Shown: positions 46,826 through 57,200 of the stretch, piece by piece
How the letters are laid out: every line of letters begins with the position of its first letter
Position numbering within the stretch: position 1 is the first letter of the stretch
NCBI GenBank assembly: GCA_029215795.1
Contig: JARDYH010000005.1
Span: forward strand, 14,354,001 to 14,418,000
DNA length: 64,000 nt
DNA from: Anniella stebbinsi
Lineage: Eukaryota > Chordata > Lepidosauria > Squamata > Anniellidae
Direction: 5' to 3'
Position numbers and translations under genes: made by a program
The notes under the pieces: model-generated
What the model was told of the DNA's origin: nothing
The model's input: only the letters and a program-made list of their open reading frames with translations
Database searches by the model: none

Positions 46826-47287
46826 TCAACGGGCCCCGCTTCCTGATGGCCAAGGGTTGAGCCGGCACTGCGGGCAGCAGCCTGAGTACACAAGAACGTC
46901 GCAAGCCTCAGACCGTTCGCCGGCGTGCCAGCCTGCGGGCCAGCCGGAACAAAGCCGATAGGCTTCCAGGTCGCAGATAAGTTCCACCACCTCATCGACC
47001 GTGGTGAGGCGGGCAGGGTGGCTGGCATAGAGTTCGTGCTCGGGAGGTACAGGCAGGTCTCGCACCACCACGTGGAAGAAAAGGCCCGGGCGGATGTGGA
47101 TGACCGCTGCCGACATGGTGGAGTGTTTCGAGCGCTGTACGAGGCGCAGGTCGGGGCCTCCCAGTGGGGGCAGCACCTCCCAGTGAGCCGGGAGAGGGAT
47201 CTCGTTCAGCTCGGCCAAGAACTCTCGCAGGACGCTGTCCAACTGGGCAAGGGGCTGCACACCACCCAGGCTATAGATCTCCATGAT
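46826..47287 (-). CDS. Gene C last coding exon (C-terminal domain)
   Basis: The acceptor TTGTCTGTCTTTCCCCAG ends before 47287. 153 codons and TGA at 46828-46826. Seen: LDSVLREFLAELNEIPLP, AAVIHIRPGLFFHVVVRDLP and LTTVDEVVELICDLEAYRLC, mixed hydrophobic/charged and clearly protein-like, with a CCPQC near the end. The plus-strand frame over this exon is a shadow. Confidence 0.85.
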   Translation of the reverse strand: MMEIYSLGGVQPLAQLDSVLREFLAELNEIPLPAHWEVLPPLGGPDLRLVQRSKHSTMSAAVIHIRPGLFFHVVVRDLPVPPEHELYASHPARLTTVDEVVELICDLEAYRLCSGWPAGWHAGERSEACDVLVYSGCCPQCRLNPWPSGSGAR

Positions 47288-50200
47288 CTGGGGAAAGACA
47301 GACAAAAGAAGGTCCGTTCAGTACACTATCCTTTCCGCTTTCACAACATGGTGCCCAGGACCAAGAAAGTGCAGCTGATGCAACACTGGCTCAGCTTTAC
47401 CTTCGGGCTCAACATCTGGAATTTCAAGGGTGGAAGGAGGTGGCATGCAACTTCCCCTAAAACCAATAACACCCCAAATGGGGGGAAAAAACGACAAAAA
47501 ACAAAATTTAGATGTGCTGCCATTTCCCCCAGCTTACACCACATCGTACATAATCCCCTCAACCCTCAATTCCTTTCATGTGATAGCGCTATGGATGATG
47601 GGATCAAGCATAGAAATGTTTTATAAGGAATTACACATTTCTGTGTTTAAGGAAGAGGCAAAGGATTCCGCTAATTCAGCATTTCAGTCTCTGGATATAG
47701 AATCATAGGAGAGTTGGAAGGGGCCTATAAGGCCATCGAGTCTAACCCCACTGCTCAATGCAGGAATCCACCTTAAAACATACCTGACAGATGGCCGTCC
47801 AGTTGCCTCTTGAATGCCTCTAGTGTGGGAGAGCCCACCACCTCCCTAGGTAATTGCTTCTATTGTTGTACTGCTCTAACAGTCAGGAAGTTTTTCCTGA
47901 TGTCCAGCCGGAATCTGGCTTCCTGTAACTTGAGATCATTATCCCGTGTCCTGCACTCTGGGATGATCAAGACGAGATCGTGACCCTCCTCTGTGTGACA
48001 CCCTTTCAAGTATTTGAAAAGCACTATTCAAGTCTTGGTTTAAAGGATGGATTTGAGTTATTCTGGTCTAAAGACATGAACAACGGGTTTGAGGGACTGC
48101 AGCCTATCACGTGCCTCCTCAACCTTTGCTCCTTTTTAGGTTATTACATCAAGCACATCTGGGTGAAGGAGAACAAATATCAATCCATCACAAATAACCC
48201 CTTCTTAGGAGAAGTGCTTGAGCAAGTGGTTGTTCAGCAACCCCGAGGGCTCACAGATGAAACTGGTGAGTGGCAACATTGGATTCAACCCATAATCTAA
48301 AACAAGAGCATGGTTTTGTGGACGAAATAAAAAAATATTCCATGGGTTTTTATGATGGTGTCTCACTGCGACAGACACACACACACACACACATCTTGAT
48401 ATAAGCAAGACACACATAACCAAACTTGAAACCGCCACCGTCCCTTATTGGCCTTAGCATTTGTTCCACCCTCACTAATTCCAGCCTGCCACACCCGCTG
48501 TACTGGTCATCCTCAGAATGTGGGCAGGCTGGCCTGGAACAACAGCCTCGGCCTTCTCCTCCCCCAGAGTTACAAAGAAAGAAGCCGGGGATGTCCTGTT
48601 ACTGAGATACTTGACCACTCACCACTGGGGGGCGCATTTGCTGCAGCTGCTCCACCTCATCGTCCTCTTCATCATCCAGAACCACCACTTCCCGGCCCTG
48701 CGTTCCCCGGGCCATCTTAAACTGAGGAAGTCCCGCTGACACCTGTAGCAATAGAGACAGGCAGGAGGTTCAGTTTGGTGGGCAGGCCTCCCTTAGGCGT
48801 TCAGATACCCAGGTGCCATTTCAGAGAGCAACTCTGGCACTAGAGGGGAACAGTGGCCAGCCGCACACACAAAATTACAGAGAATTGCTGAAGGAGAGAA
48901 GTTGGATGGCAAGACCACCCAAATTCTAGTTTCCCTGGCCTCAATCCTAAACACGCTTACTAGGCAGTAGTAAGTCCCCACAGTAGGACATACATCTGAG
49001 TCAGCAGGCCTAGGAGTACGTTGGGAGCCACAAAGGAGGTTTACTTAAAATATACATGAAGGGTGGGATTTAAAAGGGCTACGAACCCTTTCAGAATTGG
49101 TATGGCTGGACATCAACACCCTGCATTGTCACATTTTAGACTTTGGGCCAACAATGGAGAATCCATTGTAACTGCAGCCCAAGCCAACTGCAACGTGCCT
49201 ATCCAACATTATGCTCCTAGAGGCCAGGACCAGACATGAGGAAAACAAACCATTGCACCATTTGTCCTGTCCAACTTAGCTCAAGGTGCCCAGAGGTGCT
49301 GACATTAGCAAGACTCATACAAGAAAGCTGGGTTAATGCAAGACCCCTCCCCCCCCCGGGGCAGGTGAGCTCACATCCAATCAGATCAGGTCAAGTCAGG
49401 TTTGATGTGCTGAACAGCAAGGCCAAGTTAGACCAGGCAGGGACTTTCAGGACCTTGGCAAGTTCCAAGTTAGTGGCGCCTCAGTCAAGATGAGCTGTTG
49501 ACTCAACCAGTCAAAGGCTTTCTGAAGCCTTATAAAGGCCAGCAGCTCAAGGCCTGCAGTTAGCTCCACCCCCTCAGAAAAGCAGTTTGTTTCTTAAGGG
49601 GCTAATATCTAATTTGAAGCTGCTGACTCCTATGGGGTGTGGATGGTCAAGGCTGTAATGGGGAAGTGTCCTCTGCATCTGAATAGTCAGGTAGAGGCCC
49701 AGCCTCTGGCCTGGAAGGCCCTGGCAGAGCAGGAGTTGGGTTAATGGAGGGAGTCTCCTCTGCCTGCAATTCCTCTTCAGAACCAGAGGACGGGTCAAAG
49801 CTGGGGAACATAACACCATTCATTCAGCCTGGTGTCAATTGTTGTCAGGTATAAGTCTTCAACAAGGCCAGAGGCCTTGTTGATTTAAGTAGAAATAGTT
49901 TTAGAATGTCAATGCCTCTGCAAGCTTATCTTTGTCAGAGTTTCTCACGGGAATAGCTCTCTCACCCGCTGTCATGGCCTTGAAGCTCTAAAGGTTTTCC
50001 TGGGAACCTGAAAGGTGGGGGGGGGGGGGAAGACGCTTGTTGAAAGAGTCCATGTGCAGAGTGCTTTCAAAGTCCCAAACGGAGATGGATCCAAACAGGA
50101 GAGATTTCAGGCCTTGTTTCGAAAGATCAACCTAGCAAAGCTCAGCTGTGCCCCCCTGATTATAAAGGCTTCTTCAAAGCCACTTGACAGACAGGTCCTG

Positions 50201-51250
50201 TGACCTGTAAAACTTGCCCATGTGCCAACAAGGCGGGACTGCTCAACCCACTGAGATGACGGTACCATCTGAGTTACTCTTTCAACAAGTGCCCCACCAC
50301 CACCACCTTTCAGGTTCCCAGGGAAACCTTTAGAGCTTCGAGGCCACAACAGGAAGTTAGAGAGCTACTCCTATGAGAAACTTTGACAGAGATAACTTTG
50401 CAGAGACATTGACATTCTAAAACTATTTCTACTTAAAATCAACAAGGTCTCCGGACTTGTTGAAGATTTATACCGGACACTTGTATTAAGTGGTTGTGAT
50501 AATATTTGTGTCACTATTAGCGTAGGGGTGCAGAACCTCAGGCTCCGGGGGCCAAATCCAACCCTCCAGAGTTCCCCAGATGGCCCCACTCCCTTTCCCC
50601 TGACCAACGATCTTTGGGTGGTTTCCCAGTTCTTCTGCAGTTTTTTTCCCCTGTTCTAAAAAGCAGAAATGCTTTTCCTAAAGCTTAGTTACTGGCAGGA
50701 AAAGCTTTAAGCTAAAATATGCTGGTATTTTTGGCCTCGTCCACCACTGGAATGTGCTCCCGCCACCACACGAAAGCTTCTCCAAAGTGGAATTCGGTCC
50801 TCAGCCTGAAAGAGGTTCAACAACCCTGCGCTAGCAAAACAGTGCCAACTCTTGTAATTTTCCCATTAGCATAACACTGGATATAGCCCAATGAGTCTTT
50901 TAATACTTAGATGCCTTCCATGAAGGGAACAGTACAATTGTGCCCACTTGACAAAAGGGAAAGGATGGGAGACCATGAGATGGAACGAAATTGAGATAAA
51001 GTAATCCATTAGTAACATTTCTGTTGCTGTGATCCATTGAAAGTAGCTACTTCTGCAACTGCTGCCGCAAAATTCTAGCAAGCACGCGTGTTAATAAGAT
51101 TTCAGAGGATGCTGATTCTTGGTAACATTGTCCTTAACTGAGTCATGACTGGAACCGTTAGAAAACAAAAAAGTAACAACGTTGTGAACTTTTCTGCACT
51201 GAAAGTATAATAAAGAGAGAGCTTCGGCTATGGGGCGGTATATAAATGTA

Positions 51251-51284
<34 letters not shown>

Positions 51285-54200
51285 CAACCAAGCAAGCATT
51301 TTGTGGAGATGTCTAACACTTCAGGAGCCTAAGGGGCAGACTAGATACAATGGGCCTGTTCAGACAACATGCTAAGCCATGGTTAGGCCGCTAACCCTTT
51401 TGCAGCAAATAGTTAATGATTGTGTTTAAACTGTGGTTATGTAGCCACCATGGTTAGGAATGGTTTACACGACATTCTATGTCATGATTCACACAACACG
51501 CTAAGCCATAATGTTTAGCTCAAAATGCTTAACCACCGTGGCTTAGCGTGTTGTCTGAACAGGGTCTAGGGAGGGAGGGGAGCTCAGGTTGTTTGTCAGA
51601 AAGGCTTCATTATCGACATTTAATAACGCCCCGCTCTATGACACCCTTACAGAACAGGCATTTTGGATCTGTAACACAGGACTCTATTCAGGAACCTCCT
51701 GGTGAATTCCACTGTCCTAATTCCAGTTTGTCTAGAAACGTTAAAAAGAACAGGATTGATGAGTCTGATGACCAGGAACATTGAGGACATCAGGTGGGAA
51801 AGAAGCGTGGCCTAATCGGGAGCTTACCGGAGAGTCACTGGATGGCCGACGGTCCCCACCTGGGTCTGCATGCTCCTGTTTGATTTTGGGAGAAGTGGCA
51901 AGAAGGAGGTTGACATCAGGGAATCGGGTGTCGGAATCCTTGGAGTAAGACAGAAACATTGCAGTCCATAATAGTTGTATACAAATTTCAAGAAACCATA
52001 GGAGTGCTCCCGCACATATACACACACAAGGGTGTGTGTGCGTGTGTGTATGTGCCTATTGCTCACGCTCAAACTTGCTAGGTTAGCAGTATCATTGGTC
52101 AGACTCAACAGACAATGGTAGGAGCTTCACTCCATCCTAGGGACATCAGAGAAATCTGCAACAGATTCATATGAGTTCAGATTTCTATGAAACTGACCTG
52201 CAGATTCCAGGGCAGACCAGGTTTATTCCAAGTCATGTGGATTCCTCAGACTGGAGGGCCGGTTTTTCACTGGGGGGGGGGGGGGTGTTAATCTGCATGA
52301 CCACAAATGCACATTAGAGTTTTTGCGCAAGTAATGCACTTGCATTAATGGAAATTACCACAAGTAGAACAAAATCCTGATTCTAAAGAAAACGATTTTG
52401 TCAATGAGCAGACGGTAGGGCAAAGATACCTAACAGTCCACGAAACACAGATGGGACGGATTTAATGAAGTCTGCATGTAGAATCATAGAAGCCTAGAAT
52501 AGCGGAGTTGGGAGTGGCCCCTTCCTAGAGTTGGAAGACCTAAAGACAGTAGTACACGCGCTGGTAACTTTGAGGTTCGACTTCTGCAATATATTGTACA
52601 TAGGGCTACCTCTGTACCTAGTCCAGAAACTTCAACTAGGCAGCCAGGTTGGTCACCGGTACACCTAGGGGTGACCTTATCACACCAGCTTTAAAATCAC
52701 TCCACTGGCTGCCAATTACTTCTCGGGCGAAGTACAAAGTGTTGGTTATTACCTTTAAAGCCCTACATGGTTTGGGTCCAGGTTACCTGCAGGATCGCCT
52801 TCTCCCGTACAATCCACCCCGCACACTCAGGTCCTCGGGGAAGAATCTACTACAGTCGGCCAAGACTAGGCTGACAACCGTTACCCAGAGGACCTTCTCT
52901 TCTGCCGCTCCCAGACTGTGGAACGACCTGCCGAGAGAGATTCGCCAACTCACCAGTCTTCAGGAATTTAAAAGATCTATAAAGACTGATCTCTTCCAGC
53001 AGGCCTACCCAGTCTAATTTTAAGACTTGATTGATTTTAATAATGTATTAATTGTATATGTTTTCAATCAGTTTTATGTATTTTATATTGTCTGTATTGA
53101 CGTTGTTCCCGCCTCGATCCAGAGAGAGAGGAGGGTAAGAAAAAAAATATTATTATTATTATTATTATTAGGCCATCGAATCCAACCCCCTGCTCGCTGC
53201 AGGAATCCACCTTAAAGCCTCCCTGACAGATGGTTGTCCAGCTGCCTCTTGAATGCCTCTAGTGTGGGAGAGCCCACGACCTCCCAAGGTCATTGGTTCC
53301 ATCCCTATTCAATGCACAGGGGAAAGGCTTGCTGGGGATGGGGAGCCTCTTTGTGCTCTCCCCCCACCCCACCCCTCCCTTATATTTGGAAAACAGGTGA
53401 TGCACACGAAGAGAAAAACAAGAAGGACTTCGCCTTGACTGTGGGTGTCACTTTCCCCCCTTTTAAAGTAGGGGTGACTGATTTATTTATTCTCTGGGGT
53501 GTTCTATTCTCCAGACAGTGTTCAGAGGCCAGAAGCTCTAAACTCCATAATACAGTTGGTGCTTTTCCACCGGAAAGACGACATAGCTGTGACTTCTAAG
53601 CGATTTGGAGGTATTTTATACCACCCTTTCCCAACCTGCGGCCCAGCTGTGTCGCACTACGAAATCCAACGTGGCTGGCTGGGGTATGCTGAGAGTTGTA
53701 GCTGAACATATCTGGAGGACCCCAGGGTGGAGAAGGCTGTTTTATACAATATGCAAATGAAAATGAGGACAGACTGAAACCAAAAACTCGTGACAATTTA
53801 TCGAAAGATACCTTGGGCTGATAAGCAACATGACAAGTTATTTTTTAAAAAATAAGGGATTCACTATTTGTAACACAGACTGAACACGCTACCAGTCTGA
53901 CGAGGTGTTGGATTGCTGGATATGTGACTGTATGCTTTTGTTAAGTTTTAAATCACCAAAAATATATTTTAAAAAACAACACAATGGGCCTGTTCAGACA
54001 ATACCCAAGCCATGGTTAGGCCGCTAAACTCTTTCGCTGCAAGTGGTTAGTGAGCGCGTTTAAACAGTGATTATGTAGCCCCCGTGGTTAGGAATGGGTC
54101 ACACGACACGCGAAGTCATAATGTTTAACTCAAAATGCTTAGCCACCGTGGCTTAGCGTGTCATCTGAACGTTGTAGATGTGCGCTGGTGATGCCGTCAA

Positions 54201-57200
54201 GTGACAGCTATATGGCTCTCTGCCAGACATAATAAACACAAAGTATGTTCATTGTTTGGGGGGGGGGGGGGAGGTAACTTGCTCCTGCAGCTGGAGCTCT
54301 TTTGTAAAGGGGGCCTTCCAGGCCGTAAGCCCTGAGGAGGAGGTGTGCTCGAAGGTGCAGCCTAGGTCAATGGGAAACAACTCGAGCGCAAAACACAGCA
54401 AGAAAGAAGATGCACAAGAAAAAGGATGAAGACTCACACACACAGAGTAAAAACAGTGAAGTGGTTAGATTAAACTTCGTTCAATTTCTTCAATGAGTGA
54501 AGAGGCAAACAACGCATCAAAACAATGCTGCCACAGTGGAAGTGACGGGGAAGGGGGGGGTTACGTCCCTTACGCCTGCCCTCAGCTCTAGAACACTCCA
54601 AACCAAGCCCTGAGCAGGCGTGTGACGAACAGACACCACAAAGGAGAACATTCAAAAATGCCAGTCTCCTGCCCCTTGCAAACACTTTTGAAAGGGCCAC
54701 TGGGGGCCAGGCAAAATGGTCCCAGGGGCAAGCTCTGGCCCATGGGCTCCTATTTGCTCTTCCCCATTTCAACAGCTGAATTTACATGGACACTCATGCA
54801 GTACAGCAGGAAGCTTTTCAAAAAAGGAAGTAACGCCCATCAGCGAGGTCCCATGGGCTAACCGAGAAAAGCCCATGACAAGTCATCAGCAGCCAGCAAT
54901 TCCAACAACAGAGGCTTGTTTGCCTGAAGAAACGCATTTAACAAGATATTTCTAATTGCTATGAGTGTACTGGGTTTGTAGCCAAACATACGGCAAGCGG
55001 GAGATAGGGCACCTATGCAACCAGAGGGCTACAGAGATTTCTTTAAGCCAAACGTATGAAGATCCTGCTCAGAGTGGCACGGCCTTCTGAAAGTTAGGAT
55101 CATGGCCCCAAGGAGCAGAGATTTCTGAGTCTTGGCATCCATCCCTCGCAAGTTCCTTCCCAAGGGAAGTTCATCAGGCTTATTCATTGTCTTTAGAAGG
55201 CTCGTCAAAGCGATTTCACTTCAAAAAGCCTTCAGGCGATCTGAAATTTTAGGCGGCTTTTATTACTGCTGCTTTTATCTGTTTCATCCAATCGTTTTAC
55301 CTGATCTTCGTTTTTATGTCTTAGTGGCTGTGGACAGACAAAAGGAAGGACTTCTTCACGCAGCGCATAGTTAAACGATGGAATTCGCAACCTCAAGATG
55401 TGGTAACGGCCACCAATTTGGACGGCTTTAAAAGGGGGTTAGGTAAATTCCTGGAGAAGGCGGCTATCAATGGCTACAAGTCCTGATGGCTATGTGCTAC
55501 CTCCAGTATCAGAGGCAGTAAGCCTATACACACCAGTTGCTGGGGAACATGGGCGGGAGGGTGCTGCTGCACCGTGTCCTGCTTGTGGTTCCCTGCTCGA
55601 CAGCTGGTTGGCCACTGTGTAAGCAGAGTGCTGGACTAGATGGACCCTCGGTCTGATTGTTTGATTTATGGGCCAGATACAGAGGGAGAGGCATAAACAA
55701 AAAGTATTCGTGTTTGTCTTTTTTTTCCTAAATAACTGCAAACATGCAGCTTCAGCATTTGGCACTTCCACTGCCAAAACAGGAGTCGGGAAGAATTAAG
55801 GGCGGAAGCAGCCGCAAAGGAGGCAAGAGGAGAGAATTCTCACTTACCTTCACCAGGACCTGGGGGGGCGGGGTGGGGGGGCGAGGTACATCTGGCTCCT
55901 CTTTGACATGCTGCGGCAGGATGGGGCGGCCCCTCGCGGGTTCCTGGGCCACAACAGCGTCGTCTCTCTCTGGCTCGGTCTTTAATCTCAGCGGCTGCTG
56001 TGGCTGAAGCTGCTGCTTCTCTGGGCCCTGTGACTTGGGCTGATGAATAAATTCGCTGCTTGAAGAGGACTCCTGCAGTGACATGGGGGGGGGGGGGAGG
56101 ACACAATCAAATTAAGAACATAGGAAACTGCCTTTTACCAGATCAGACGACTTTATCTGTCTATTCCACTATTTTCTAAACCAATTGGCAGTGACTTTCC
56201 AGGATCTCAGGCAGAGAGACCTGCCCTGTTAACTATGAACGATTACCTGACCTTCTTAACGGGAGATGCCAGGGGTCTTCCTCATGCAACACATGTGCTC
56301 TGCCACTGAGCCACAGTCCTCCCAAGGCTACCTTGCATCCACAGCTACCTCACATAAGGGATTGGCCATCTGGTGCAGGATTTGGCATCCAGAAGATCTC
56401 AGCTCCTGTGGCTGCTGAGATTAAAGCTTTACAAATCTCATGAGGCCAGAGTGGAATACAAGCAGGGCTTTCCGGTCCCTGGAGGTGGGAGGGAAGGCTC
56501 TGTAATCTACGTAGCTTTGCCCTTCCTCTTTGGCGAACTGGAGGCATTTTATTCATTCGCATCATTTTACTGAATTTGTAGAGTCTGGGTATCCACTCGC
56601 ACCACCCAGTAGAGTGTACAGAAGTTTGATTGTAGCACCGTCTGAAAATCGCTGCTCTCTACCTCCAGTGCACCCAAGAAGGACCTGAAGCAAATCCACG
56701 AGAAAGCCACCCTGGACCAAACTAGCGAATTTCTCAGCAACAAAGCCTTGTGTCAGACATATTTCAGAAGCCAGCACACACATTGTTAACTTTCTGTAGT
56801 TTTAACACACTGACAAGTTTCTTGGCCAGGTGCCGGACAACACACATGTTGCACCTATTCTAAAAGTTAGTTCACTGTAAAATGTTAGAGACATGAGCAA
56901 GCCCTTAACACTCAATACGAAGTCTTGAAATATCACAGGTGTAAAATCAATGTCTCTTTGTCCTGGATGCTTTGATACATTTGCCATTGCATTTACAAAC
57001 TTTGCCACAACCATGAGAGCTAGGAACTTGTTTGACAAAATAAAGTCAAAACTCCCTTGATTCCAACACGAGCTTTATGGCTACCTAAGAATGTTTTAGG
57101 TACGGCACTTAGCCCGCCCCCAATTAGGGTATATATAGACAGGGTCACTTGAGGAGCAGGGTTATCAGGTGAGTGTAACCGTTTTTGATTTGAGTTTTTC

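Noticed and set aside
46925..47626. A 233-codon plus-strand open frame
   Set aside because: Antisense to the last exon of gene C, which has splice signals and protein-like text; no start context or family match.
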